Source: Bacteroidota bacterium (GTDB lineage: Bacteria > Bacteroidota > Bacteroidia > Bacteroidales > Bacteroidaceae). Taken from it: DNA of 64,000 nt. The notes under the pieces were generated by a model. The model was not told the DNA's origin and did not search any database. It was given only the letters and a program-made list of their open reading frames with translations. Position 1 is the stretch's first letter. Each line of letters opens with the position of its first letter. This document shows positions 34,802 through 42,611 of the stretch, one piece after another. The DNA lies in NCBI GenBank assembly GCA_023425865.1, contig JAFABV010000080.1, positions 113,485 to 177,484 of the forward strand, read 5' to 3'. Both the position numbers and the translations under genes were made by a program.

Positions 34802-36190
34802 TTATCTTACTCTGATTTTCTTGCCCGCACGTATGCTGCTGCCCGAAATCTTGTTGAGTTTGCGGAGTTTCGACACGGTGGTGCCGTTGCGCTCAGCAAT
34901 CTCACTCAGCGTGTCGCCTTCTCTGATCGACACGGTCTTGGTTCTCTCCTTGCGGCTCTTCTTTGTGGTCTTGCTCCTGCTCCGACTACTGCTCTTCCTG
35001 GAAGACTGTGTGCTTGTCCGCGTGCTTTCATCCACGTCAGCCTTGGCGCTGGCCATCATGGTCACTTGGTTACGACTGACTACATAGCTGCTCTTGTCGT
35101 CCAGTTCCACCTCTGTGCGCTTTGCGGTAAAGTTCTTTGGATTGTAGGCGTAGACCGAATCTTCATTGTCAATGAAGGTGGTGACCATGGCCTGCGGCAG
35201 GCGTAGCGACGAGAGGGTGGTGTTGCCGTTGATGATGTCACGGCGGTATTGGGGATTCAAGGCGCGCAGCAAACTCATGTCGATGCCTGTGACATGGGCA
35301 ATCTGCTCAAAGTGCACATTGCGGTCGAGCATCACCGTGTCGGTCTTGATGGGCAGGTCAGCGGTCATCGGACAGATGTTGTGGTCGCAATAATAGTTCA
35401 TCACATAGTTGGCTGCGATGAAAGCGGGTACATATCCTCGGGTCTCGCGTGGCAGGTTAGGATATATTTTCCAGTAGTCGGTCTCGCCTTTCGAGCGGTG
35501 AATGGCCTTGCTGATAGCTGCCGGGCCACAGTTGTAGGCAGCGATGACCAAGGGCCAGTCTTTATATACCTTGTACAGGTCGCTCAGATAGTGGGCCGCG
35601 GCATACGATGCCTTGACAATGTCGCAACGGTCGTCTACCATCGAGTTAACTTCCAGTCCGTATCGTTTGGCCGTCTTCAGCATAAACTGCCACAGTCCGG
35701 TGGCACCTGCGCGCGACACAGCTTTGGGATTGAGTCCCGACTCTATGATGGGTAGATATTTTAATTCCAAAGGCAGGCCATAGGCTTCGAGGGCTTCCTC
35801 GAAGATGGGCATGTAGAAATTTTGCGCGCCGAGCATATAAGACACCGACTGTCTCAGGTCGGTGGTGTAGCGGTCGATGAAGCTCCTTACCACTTCATTA
35901 TAGGGCAGCTCGATGACGGTGGGCAGCTGGGCCAAGCGCTCTATCATGGTCTGCTTGTCGTATATGGGATTGACATCCGGGAAATGGCAGTCTGAGTCGG
36001 GGTGCAGATAAAGCTTGGCATTATAGAGTTGCAGCAGGCTGTCTATTTGCTGGGTCATAGACTCCGGCACACCGATTTGCTCATTAGTTCCGTTTTCATT
36101 TGTCACCGTGATGGTCTGTTCGTTTTGTGCTATCGCGGGGGTAGCCACTGCCATCACCAAGGCGGCAATCCATATCTTGTACTTCTTCAT
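34802..36190 (-). CDS. lytic murein transglycosylase, MltD-like, with LysM domain
   Basis: Cleaves peptidoglycan glycan strands. The start is the ATG giving MKKYKIWIAALVMAVATPA, a signal peptide ending near AIAQ. A longer reading uses a TTG two codons upstream. The SLT domain (about 110-270) contains the catalytic Glu in IIESGLNPKAVSRAGATGLW and the YNCGPAAI motif. A Ser/Arg/Lys-rich linker precedes one C-terminal LysM domain (REGDTLSEIAERNGTTVSKL). There is no lipobox, so it is probably periplasmic and wall-associated. It lies 35 bases after the DUF5683 gene and just before rel. Confidence 0.9.
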   Translation of the reverse strand: MKKYKIWIAALVMAVATPAIAQNEQTITVTNENGTNEQIGVPESMTQQIDSLLQLYNAKLYLHPDSDCHFPDVNPIYDKQTMIERLAQLPTVIELPYNEVVRSFIDRYTTDLRQSVSYMLGAQNFYMPIFEEALEAYGLPLELKYLPIIESGLNPKAVSRAGATGLWQFMLKTAKRYGLEVNSMVDDRCDIVKASYAAAHYLSDLYKVYKDWPLVIAAYNCGPAAISKAIHRSKGETDYWKIYPNLPRETRGYVPAFIAANYVMNYYCDHNICPMTADLPIKTDTVMLDRNVHFEQIAHVTGIDMSLLRALNPQYRRDIINGNTTLSSLRLPQAMVTTFIDNEDSVYAYNPKNFTAKRTEVELDDKSSYVVSRNQVTMMASAKADVDESTRTSTQSSRKSSSRSRSKTTKKSRKERTKTVSIREGDTLSEIAERNGTTVSKLRKLNKISGSSIRAGKKIRVR

Positions 36191-36225
36191 TGTCAATTTT
36201 GTCGGTTGCTCTTGAGGGTTGAGGG

Positions 36226-36981
36226 TTAAAAGTTAAAACTGCATTGCAGCCCTACCGCTGAGCTCTTGATAGGGTTGCTGCTGCTGCCGTTGTTGAGAAC
36301 GGCAGGACTCACGCGCATACTCAGGTCGGGCGAGATGTCGAACTCCGACAGTGAGGCGTCGACATATGCGTCGATCACCGAGAAGGCATACACGCCCACC
36401 ATCACAAAGAAGCTCAGGTCACGCCATCGGCGATAGCGGTCTTTGCGTTTCTTGAAGATGTCTTGCCACCGGCTAAGATTATCTTCCGTGATTTGGCTAC
36501 CCAAGTGCAAGAACTGGTTGTAGCTCTGGGTCGTTGGGTCGTCGTCCATGATGTCGAGATAGGCCTGACTATAATCGTGATACATCATGTTGTTCCACCG
36601 CATGGCGTAGGCACAGCCCACAAAGCCTCCGTAGATGATGGGCAGCTTCCAGTATTTGCGGTTGTATATTTGTCCGGCACCAGGCAATACCAATGCCAGC
36701 CACATGGCCCGCTTGGTTTCGGGGCGCCAGGTTTTCCAGTCGCGTTTCTGCCGTTTGGCCTTGGGTGTGTCCAGCATCATGGCGCTGTCTGTTTGCGCCA
36801 GAATTTGTGCCATGGCCAGAGTGCTGTCGGCGTTGACAGTGTCTTCCACAGCCTCCACGACATTCGCGCGCATGGGGCGCCGCTGCTGCTCGTGGCGCGT
36901 CTGTGCCTGCGCGGGCATGATGCTTGTCATCACGCATGCCAGCAGTAGTCCGCCTGTTGCTATTGTCTTAATACCTTTCAC
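36226..36981 (-). CDS. DUF5683 domain protein, envelope-associated, function unknown
   Basis: A 251-residue protein with an N-terminal signal-like segment (IATGGLLLACVMTSIMPAQAQ). The conserved domain starts at RPETKRAMWLALVLPGAGQIYNRKYWKLPI and includes two or three hydrophobic stretches, ending near VGVYAFSVIDAYVDASLSEFD. This pattern and the position behind parB match the DUF5683 family of Bacteroidota. Translation starts at a GTG directly after the parB TAG with no gap, so translation is coupled. The role is unknown, and the gene order links it to cell-wall or chromosome maintenance. Confidence 0.85.
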   Translation of the reverse strand: MKGIKTIATGGLLLACVMTSIMPAQAQTRHEQQRRPMRANVVEAVEDTVNADSTLAMAQILAQTDSAMMLDTPKAKRQKRDWKTWRPETKRAMWLALVLPGAGQIYNRKYWKLPIIYGGFVGCAYAMRWNNMMYHDYSQAYLDIMDDDPTTQSYNQFLHLGSQITEDNLSRWQDIFKKRKDRYRRWRDLSFFVMVGVYAFSVIDAYVDASLSEFDISPDLSMRVSPAVLNNGSSSNPIKSSAVGLQCSFNF

Positions 36982-37893
36982 CTATTGCTCTTTCAGTTTG
37001 TCAAATATGGCCATGATGCGCACCAGGTCCTCCTCATTGTTGAAGGGGATACTGATTTTGCCCTTGCCTTTGCTCGAGCATGACAGCGACACCTTGGTGC
37101 TGAGGAACGACGACAGACGGTCTTTCAGTATGTTGAATTCTTGGGGCATCTGCGCTTTGGCCTGTATTTTCTTCTTGCCGCTTTCAATGTCCTCGCCGCT
37201 CTTGAGATGTTGCACCATCTCCTCTACCTTGCGTACAGACCATCCGTTTTTCAGTATTTCCTTGAAGACCTTCAGCTGCAGGGCAGGACTGTCTACGGCC
37301 AGCAGGGCACGGGCATGGCCCATGTCGATCTCTTTCTTCTGCAGGGCCATCTGCACCTGGGCCGGAAGACGCAGCAGGCGCAGGTAGTTGGTAATGGCCG
37401 TGCGGCTCTTGCCCACACGCTCCGACACCTTTTCCTGTGTCATGCCCGACTGCTCGAGCAGGTGCTCATAGGCCAAGGCTATTTCCACGGGGTTCAGGTC
37501 CTCGCGCTGAATGTTTTCCACCAAGGCCATCTCCATCACGTTCTCGTCCTTGATGGTACGAATATAGGCCGGTATGCTTGTCAGTCCGGCAATCTGTGAC
37601 GCGCGCCACCGCCGCTCACCCGCGATGATTTGGAACTTGTTGTCGGCAATCTGGCGAAGGGTGATGGGCTGAATGATGCCAATCTCGCTAATGCTCATGG
37701 CCAGTTCCTGCAGGGCTTCTTCGTTGAATAGACTGCGTGGCTGGTCGGCGTTAGGCTCAATCTGGTCGAGGGGCACTTCGTTGATGGTGCTGCTACCCGA
37801 TGTGCTGATGTTGTCGGTAGAGATCAGAGCGTCGAGTCCTCGCCCCAGTGCGTTGGTTTTGCCGTTGTGGTTGAATTTCTTTTTAACTGCCAT
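36982..37893 (-). CDS. parB: chromosome partitioning protein ParB
   Basis: Binds parS and clamps DNA for chromosome segregation. The 303-residue protein starts MAVKKKFNHNGKTNALGRGLDAL, the usual ParA-interacting N-terminus. It has the CTPase/box motifs (QPRSLFNEEAL, IIAGERRWRASQIAGL), the helix-turn-helix (TQEKVSERVGKSRTAITNYL) and a C-terminal dimer domain. The frame extends upstream through an 8-bp microsatellite encoding a His/Gln/Pro/Thr/Asn repeat. I reject that extension because the conserved start is at 37893. No parS-like site was found in the window. Confidence 0.95.
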   Translation of the reverse strand: MAVKKKFNHNGKTNALGRGLDALISTDNISTSGSSTINEVPLDQIEPNADQPRSLFNEEALQELAMSISEIGIIQPITLRQIADNKFQIIAGERRWRASQIAGLTSIPAYIRTIKDENVMEMALVENIQREDLNPVEIALAYEHLLEQSGMTQEKVSERVGKSRTAITNYLRLLRLPAQVQMALQKKEIDMGHARALLAVDSPALQLKVFKEILKNGWSVRKVEEMVQHLKSGEDIESGKKKIQAKAQMPQEFNILKDRLSSFLSTKVSLSCSSKGKGKISIPFNNEEDLVRIMAIFDKLKEQ

Positions 37894-37989
37894 TTTGTTG
37901 GTGGGTTGGTGGGTTGGTGGGTTGGTGGGCTGGTGGGCTGGTTTGTTGGTTTGTTGGTTTGTTGGTGGGTTGGTGGGTTGGTGGGTTGG
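37894..37989. repeat. 8-bp microsatellite, 12 units, directly before parB
   Basis: Twelve contiguous 8-bp units run on the plus strand in the order TTTGTTGG x1, TGGGTTGG x3, TGGGCTGG x2, TTTGTTGG x3, TGGGTTGG x3. The tract abuts the parB start codon and fills the ribosome-binding region. A second tract in the opposite orientation lies 86 bases away (38076-38139). Confidence 0.9.
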
Positions 37990-38075
37990 TCTAAAACATA
38001 GCCAAACCATGTTCAAGTCTTCTGTCAGCATGATGGGAGTTGCTCTTGGTGGCTGACGCATTGGCCAGCCAGCCT

Positions 38076-38139
38076 ACCAACAAACCAACAAACCAACAAA
38101 CTAACAAACCAACTCACCAACTCACCAACCCACCAACTC
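38076..38139. repeat. 8-bp microsatellite, 8 units, overlapping the parA stop
   Basis: Eight 8-bp units run on the plus strand: ACCAACAA x3, ACTAACAA, ACCAACTC x2, ACCAACCC, ACCAACTC. ACCAACAA is the reverse complement of the TTGTTGGT register of the other tract, so the two form a long inverted pair. The last bases overlap the parA stop codon (38138-38140). Confidence 0.9.
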
Positions 38140-38902
38140 ACTGGTTCTTGTTGATAATCTCCTTGGCCAAAGCCAAATGATTTTTGGCTCCTGTTGAGTC
38201 GGCGTCGTAAAGTATAACCGGCAGGCCATGGCTGGGACTCTCGCTCAACTTCACGTTGCGCTGGATGACGGTCTTGAACACCAGCTCCTGGAAATGGCGC
38301 TTCACCTCGTCGTATATCTGGTTGGCCAAGCGCAGGCGCGAGTCGTACATGGTCAGCAGAAACCCTTCGATTTCCAACTGCGGGTTGAGCTTGCTCTTGA
38401 TGATCTTGATGGTGTTGAGCAGTTTGCTGATTCCCTCTAAGGCAAAATACTCGCATTGCACAGGTATGATTACCGAGTCGGCCGCTGTGAGCGAGTTTAC
38501 GGTGATGAGTCCTAACGACGGCGAACAGTCGATGAGGATATAGTCGTATTCATTGCGTAGGGGCTCGAGTATCTTCTTGATCACCTTTTCGCGGTTCTCT
38601 AAATGCAGCATCTCAATCTCCGCGCCCACCAGGTCGATGTGGCTGGGTATGATGTCCAAGCCGTCGATGTCGGTGGTGTACACCGCGTCGCGCACGTCGG
38701 CATGGTTGATGATACATTCGTAGATGGAGCAGTCTACCTGACTGATGTCTACGCCCAGACCGCTCGATGCGTTGGCCTGCGGGTCGGCATCCACCACCAG
38801 TACCGTCTTTTCGAGTGTCGCTAAAGAGGCTGCCAGGTTAATAGTGGTCGTAGTTTTGCCCACGCCACCTTTCTGATTAGCTAAAGCAATGATTTTTGCC
38901 AT
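38138..38902 (-). CDS. parA: chromosome partitioning ATPase ParA
   Basis: Walker-type ATPase that positions the ParB-parS complex. The 254-residue protein begins MAKIIALANQKGGVGKTTTT, which contains the deviant Walker A. VVDADPQANASSGLG and ILIDCSPSLGLITVNSL are the A' and Walker B motifs. A longer reading with 15 more residues is open but lacks family support. It is the first gene of the parA-parB-DUF5683-mltD-rel series. The gap to parB is 244 bases and holds the two inverted microsatellites. Confidence 0.96.
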   Translation of the reverse strand: MAKIIALANQKGGVGKTTTTINLAASLATLEKTVLVVDADPQANASSGLGVDISQVDCSIYECIINHADVRDAVYTTDIDGLDIIPSHIDLVGAEIEMLHLENREKVIKKILEPLRNEYDYILIDCSPSLGLITVNSLTAADSVIIPVQCEYFALEGISKLLNTIKIIKSKLNPQLEIEGFLLTMYDSRLRLANQIYDEVKRHFQELVFKTVIQRNVKLSESPSHGLPVILYDADSTGAKNHLALAKEIINKNQ

Positions 38903-38918
38903 GGGGTTATCGATGTTT

Positions 38919-38951
38919 TTGCATGCGGTAGGTTGTATGGTTGGCATGCAA
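38919..38951. other. inverted repeat in the parA leader
   Basis: TTGCATGC (38919-38926) and GCATGCAA (38944-38951) are perfect 8-bp arms with a 17-base centre, between the parA -7 box and ATG. It could be an operator or an mRNA hairpin. Confidence 0.5.
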
Positions 38952-38961
38952 GTTTTGAATG

Positions 38962-38969
38962 CAAAGATA
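38962..38969 (-). promoter_or_regulatory. -7 box of parA
   Basis: The minus strand reads TATCTTTG, with a leader of about 53 bases. No good -33 element is seen. It is divergent from the surE promoter. Confidence 0.55.
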
Positions 38970-39011
38970 CATATTTTGGTGGAGAATGAATATGTTTAAA
39001 GGTTTTTTATG

Positions 39012-39019
39012 TACTTTTG
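39012..39019 (+). promoter_or_regulatory. -7 box of surE-lpxB
   Basis: TACTTTTG matches TAnnTTTG, with the start of transcription near 39026. It lies inside the longest open frame of surE and so excludes the upstream start codons. Confidence 0.6.
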
Positions 39020-39042
39020 CAGCATTATTAATAGTACAAATG

Positions 39043-39828
39043 ATGGAGAATAATCGCCCCTTAATATTGATTTCCAACGATGATGGCTACCATGCGCCGG
39101 GTATTCGATTGCTTGCCGAGGTGGCCCAGCAGGTAGGTGATGTGGTGGTGTGCGCACCCGAGAGCGCCCGTTCGGGCTATGCCTGTGCCTTCTCAGCTGT
39201 TGACTACCTGCGCCTCAAGCGTCGCAAAAACATCGGAGAAGCCGTGATCTACTCATGCAGCGGCACGCCTGTAGACTGTGTGAAGATAGCCCTCGACCAG
39301 CTCTGCGATGGGCGAAAGCCCGACTTGTTGCTCAGCGGAGTAAACCATGGAGACAATTCGAGTGTCAATAATCATTACAGTGGCACCATGGGAGCTGCCC
39401 GTGAAGGATGTATGAAGCGTATTCCCTCGGTGGCTTTCTCAAGCTGTTATTACCAGGAAGACGCCAACTTAGAGCCGCTGCGCCCATATATCTTGCAAAT
39501 CATCAAAAAGGTGTTGGCCGAGGGACTGCCTGCCAACATCTGCCTCAATGTCAATTTCCCCGCCGCGCAAGCGTTCAAGGGCGTTAAGGCCTGCCGTATG
39601 ACCAATGGCAGCTGGGGGCACGAGATTGTCAAGGAACATCATCCGCGCGGATACGACTACTACTGGGTGGTGGGCGACTATCACAACGACGAACCGGGTG
39701 TGGAAGGCACCGACCAGTGTGCCCTGACCGAAGGCTACGTGGCGATTACTCCTACCACAATGGATGTAACCGCTTACGACTATCTGTCGAAACTCAACGA
39801 CGACCTTGTCCTGACAGGGTTGAAATAA
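39043..39828 (+). CDS. surE: 5'/3'-nucleotidase SurE
   Basis: Metal-dependent nucleoside monophosphatase. LILISNDDGYHAPGI near the start holds the Asp-Asp metal ligands, followed by VVCAPESARSGYACAFS, SGTPVDCVKIAL and LLLSGVNHGDNSSVNNHYSGT, which supplies the Asn ligand and substrate loop. It is 261 residues, normal for the family. The frame is open to 38959, but the promoter box at 39012-39019 requires a start at the paired ATGs 39040/39043. I use the second, giving MENNRPLILIS. lpxB follows 73 bases downstream and is probably co-transcribed. Confidence 0.94.
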   Translation: MENNRPLILISNDDGYHAPGIRLLAEVAQQVGDVVVCAPESARSGYACAFSAVDYLRLKRRKNIGEAVIYSCSGTPVDCVKIALDQLCDGRKPDLLLSGVNHGDNSSVNNHYSGTMGAAREGCMKRIPSVAFSSCYYQEDANLEPLRPYILQIIKKVLAEGLPANICLNVNFPAAQAFKGVKACRMTNGSWGHEIVKEHHPRGYDYYWVVGDYHNDEPGVEGTDQCALTEGYVAITPTTMDVTAYDYLSKLNDDLVLTGLK

Positions 39829-39901
39829 TTTGAATCAATCGGATGGTTAGAACGCCCTCACGGCGTAGTCGACCCGCATCCTGTGGATTTATGATACCAT
39901 C

Positions 39902-41053
39902 ATGAGATATTATCTGATTGTTGGCGAAGCTTCTGGTGACCTCCATGCCAGCCGCCTCATGCAAAGTCTCAAGCACGAAGACCCTTCGGCAACGTTCCGC
40001 TTCTTCGGAGGCGACCTGATGACTGCCGAAGGAGGCACCCGTGTGAAGCATTATCGGGAATTGGCCTACATGGGTTTTATCCCCGTGCTGCTTCACCTGC
40101 GCACCATCTTTCGCAATATGGCACTCTGCAAGCGCGACATTGTAGACTGGCAGCCCGACGTGGTCATCCTTGTCGATTATCCGGGCTTCAACCTCAATAT
40201 TGCCAAGTATCTCCGCAAGCACACGCAGATTCCCGTATATTATTATATCTCGCCCAAAATCTGGGCATGGAAGGAATGGCGCATCAAGGCAATACGAAGA
40301 GATATCAGCGAGTTGTTTTCTATCCTTCCCTTCGAAGTGCCTTTCTACGAGGACAAGCATCATTATAAGATACATTATGTGGGCAATCCCACCGTGGAAG
40401 AGGTGGGGAGCTTTCAGGCCGACTACCAGGAGACGTGCGAGGCCTTCTGCTCACGGCATGGTTTGGATGCCAACAAGCCCATCATCGCGCTGCTGGCCGG
40501 CAGTAGAAAGCAAGAAATTAAAGACAATCTGCCAGCTATGATAGACGCCGCGCGACACTATTGCGACTCGGCTTCTAACTATCAGATGGTGGTGGCAGGG
40601 GCGCCGTCAATTGATAATGAATATTACCAACAATTTCTGGCGGGTACGGGGGTTGCCAAAGTAGACAACCAAACCTATGCCTTGTTGTCGCACGCCACGG
40701 CGGCGTTGGTCACGAGTGGTACGGCCACGCTGGAGACCGCCCTCTTTGGCGTGCCTCAGGTGGTGTGTTATAAAACTCCCGTTCCACGCATCACCCGTTG
40801 GGGCTTCAACCATATACTGAAGTGTAAGTACATCAGTTTGGTGAATCTCATTGCTGATAAGGAGGTGGTGCAAGAACTTTTTGCCGACCGATTCAGCGTG
40901 ACAGAGATTCGTCGCCAGCTCGGCCTCATACTCCCGGGTAAGTCTACCCGCGACCAGATGCTCGACGAATACATCGACGTGCGGGCCCGCTTGGGGCATC
41001 AGGTGGCGCCAGATACTGCTGCCAAACTCATCGTAAAATTGCTGAAGGCGTAG
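39902..41053 (+). CDS. lpxB: lipid-A-disaccharide synthase
   Basis: Glycosyltransferase family 19 enzyme that joins UDP-diacylglucosamine and lipid X in lipid A synthesis at the inner membrane. The sequence shows LIVGEASGDLHASRLMQ at the N-terminus, FFGGDLMTAEGG, VVILVDYPGFNLNIAKYL, YYISPKIWAWKEWRI, LLAGSRKQEIKDNLP and ALVTSGTATLETALFGVPQVVCYK, all hallmark LpxB segments. The length of 383 residues is normal. It follows surE, a pairing seen in Bacteroidota. There is no U-rich terminator. A 22-bp repeat array lies about 57 bases downstream. Confidence 0.96.
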   Translation: MRYYLIVGEASGDLHASRLMQSLKHEDPSATFRFFGGDLMTAEGGTRVKHYRELAYMGFIPVLLHLRTIFRNMALCKRDIVDWQPDVVILVDYPGFNLNIAKYLRKHTQIPVYYYISPKIWAWKEWRIKAIRRDISELFSILPFEVPFYEDKHHYKIHYVGNPTVEEVGSFQADYQETCEAFCSRHGLDANKPIIALLAGSRKQEIKDNLPAMIDAARHYCDSASNYQMVVAGAPSIDNEYYQQFLAGTGVAKVDNQTYALLSHATAALVTSGTATLETALFGVPQVVCYKTPVPRITRWGFNHILKCKYISLVNLIADKEVVQELFADRFSVTEIRRQLGLILPGKSTRDQMLDEYIDVRARLGHQVAPDTAAKLIVKLLKA

Positions 41054-41109
41054 CGCGTAACAGCCTCTACATGTAGCTTAGCTCCTCTTTAATACCCCTT
41101 TTACATGGG

Positions 41110-41191
41110 CTAAACCATGTCTTTACCGGAACTAAACCATGCCTTTACCGGAACTAACCCATGCCTTTGCCGTAGCTAAAGCATGGGTTAG
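41110..41191. repeat. 22-bp tandem repeat array with terminal hairpin
   Basis: Three full 22-bp units begin at 41110, 41132 and 41154 (CTAAACCATG, then YCTTTACCGGAA, varying in the third), and a partial fourth starts at 41176. The end folds strongly: CTAACCCATGC (41154-41164) and GCATGGGTTAG (41181-41191) are perfect 11-bp arms. The array lies between the convergent lpxB and GH5 genes, and a 23-bp array follows 40 bases later. Confidence 0.85.
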
Positions 41192-41230
41192 GGGTGGCGA
41201 CAAGCTATGGGTGGTGTTATGGTTCTGTCC

Positions 41231-41307
41231 AAACCATCGGATGCTTCTATATAAAACCATCGGATAATTCAATACAGAACCATTCGATAATTCTATATAG
41301 AATTATT
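41231..41307. repeat. 23-bp tandem repeat array B (three units)
   Basis: Three 23-bp units lie at 41239-41261, 41262-41284 and 41285-41307 after a partial AAACCATC (41231-41238). They are the same family as 5581-5680, with ends GGAT...AACCATC and cores such as TTCTATATAAA. The array ends ATTATT followed by CG, like the other two. Confidence 0.85.
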
Positions 41308-41398
41308 CGTCATACTCGTTTGCGCGAGCCGACGGTTACTGCCCTTTCACGTCAGCCAAACGGCTGCTATTGCCTGAAAGCGCGTGCTTGGCAAAGGA

Positions 41399-41430
41399 GT
41401 ACGCGGCCTTTTGGTGTGCTTGCCGCGTAC
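41399..41430 (-). terminator. probable terminator of the GH5 gene
   Basis: GTACGCGGC (41399-41407) pairs perfectly with GCCGCGTAC (41422-41430) around a 14-base loop, 20 bases after the GH5 stop. Only a weak T-rich stretch follows on the minus strand. Confidence 0.55.
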
Positions 41431-41449
41431 AAAGAGCCTGTCGAAAATC

Positions 41450-42403
41450 TTACCGGTTATACTTTCTCAGCAGGTTTTTGACTATCTTGCCGTAAGGCTT
41501 GATGACATCATTGGGCCATGGTCCCCCCGACTTGGCACGGGGCAAGAGCATGGAGCAGCTCTCGTTCTTGTCGCTGATCGACCAGCAAATCCAGCTCACT
41601 TTCAACTCTTCCATGAGGTCTATCCACTGTTGTTCCGACAGCTTGTCGATGCGCCCGTCGCCCGAGGCCTCGGTGGCGCCGCTCTCTGAAACGAATACAG
41701 GAAGGCCTCCGCGCACGGCATCGGCCAGGCGCTGGCGCAAATAGTCGCCATGGGTGGCGGCATAGAAGTGCAGCGTGTACATGAGGTTGGTGTAACCCTG
41801 AATGGGTGAGGCGGCCACCAGGTGAATGTCCTGGTCCCAGTGGGGGCATCCCATGAGGATGACGTTGTCGGGGTCGTTCTTGCGAATGACGTCCATCACC
41901 TCTTGGGCATATACCTTGAGGTCCTCCCAACTGTCTTCCACGGGTTCGTTGTAAAGTTCGTAGATGATGTTGGGATAGTGGCCGTATTTCTTGGAGACAT
42001 AGTCGAAGAAGGCTTTGGCCTGTTCTGTGAAAAGGTCGTGCGAATGCCAGTCCACAATGACGTACACGTCTTCCTTGATGGCGCCCTTGATTACATTGTC
42101 GAGGCACTGGAGGGCAAACGTGGGGTTCACGAGATAGTTGTCTTCAATGCGTGTGCCAATGGCGGCCCTCACAACAGTGGCTTTCCAGTCCTTTTTGAGC
42201 GTGCGCACGGCATCTTGGTTGTAGAATCTTGGCCAAATATTGTGCCAACCAAAGCTCACGCCGCGCAATACCACTGGTTGTCCCTGCTGGTCGCAAAGCT
42301 GGTTGCCCTTTACTTGTAGCTGTCCCCATTTGGTAACGGGACCGGCGGCAGAGGCTGAAATCAGTAGCAAAGAGGCAATTAAAGTAGATAGTAATCTGTT
42401 CAT
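41450..42403 (-). CDS. secreted glycoside hydrolase family 5 endoglucanase-like
   Basis: A 317-residue GH5 enzyme with a signal peptide (MNRLLSTLIASLLLISASAA). The order of motifs is that of a cellulase: VVLRGVSFGWHNIW near 45-57, VVRAAIGT near 77-84, VYVIVDWHSHD at 113-123, YELYNEPVED with the acid/base Glu153, LHFYAATHGDYLR near 211-223, and PVFVSESGAT with the nucleophile Glu240. No carbohydrate-binding module or sorting tail is attached. It probably cleaves beta-1,4-glucan, and mannan or xyloglucan activity cannot be excluded. It is monocistronic, with its own promoter and terminator, not part of a SusC/D locus in this window. Confidence 0.92.
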   Translation of the reverse strand: MNRLLSTLIASLLLISASAAGPVTKWGQLQVKGNQLCDQQGQPVVLRGVSFGWHNIWPRFYNQDAVRTLKKDWKATVVRAAIGTRIEDNYLVNPTFALQCLDNVIKGAIKEDVYVIVDWHSHDLFTEQAKAFFDYVSKKYGHYPNIIYELYNEPVEDSWEDLKVYAQEVMDVIRKNDPDNVILMGCPHWDQDIHLVAASPIQGYTNLMYTLHFYAATHGDYLRQRLADAVRGGLPVFVSESGATEASGDGRIDKLSEQQWIDLMEELKVSWICWSISDKNESCSMLLPRAKSGGPWPNDVIKPYGKIVKNLLRKYNR

Positions 42404-42451
42404 GTCACTGGGTAAAAAGTTTGTTAGGTGGATGGTTTAATTTGTCAATGA

Positions 42452-42459
42452 CAAATATA
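42452..42459 (-). promoter_or_regulatory. -7 box of the GH5 gene
   Basis: The minus strand reads TATATTTG, with a leader of about 42 bases. Confidence 0.6.
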
Positions 42460-42495
42460 GCGTGTTTTTCCCAGAATGATATGCGCTACGAACAG

Positions 42496-42530
42496 AAAAA
42501 CAATGCTGCGGCAACAAAGTGGCAGCATTG
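42496..42530 (-). terminator. intrinsic terminator of rsfS-ftsH-cdsA
   Basis: CAATGCTGC (42501-42509) and GCAGCATTG (42522-42530) pair perfectly with a 12-base loop. On the minus strand the stem is followed by TTTTT (complement of 42496-42500). Confidence 0.85.
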
Positions 42531-42543
42531 GGTAAAATAAGAT

Positions 42544-42598
42544 AGGTGACAGGTGTTGAGAATTAGGAATATCACCTTATGTCTCACACCTGTCACCT
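42544..42598. repeat. 13-bp inverted repeat downstream of cdsA
   Basis: AGGTGACAGGTGT (42544-42556) and ACACCTGTCACCT (42586-42598) are perfect arms with a 29-base centre, starting 13 bases after the cdsA stop. The arms contain a short internal direct repeat of ACCTGTC. It is a second hairpin in addition to the terminator. Confidence 0.6.
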
Positions 42599-42611
42599 GT
42601 CATCCGTCAGT

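Noticed and set aside
37894..38061. N-terminal extension of ParB through the microsatellite
   Set aside because: ParB homology starts at MAVKKK (37893). The extension is a translated 8-bp repeat with no conserved residues.
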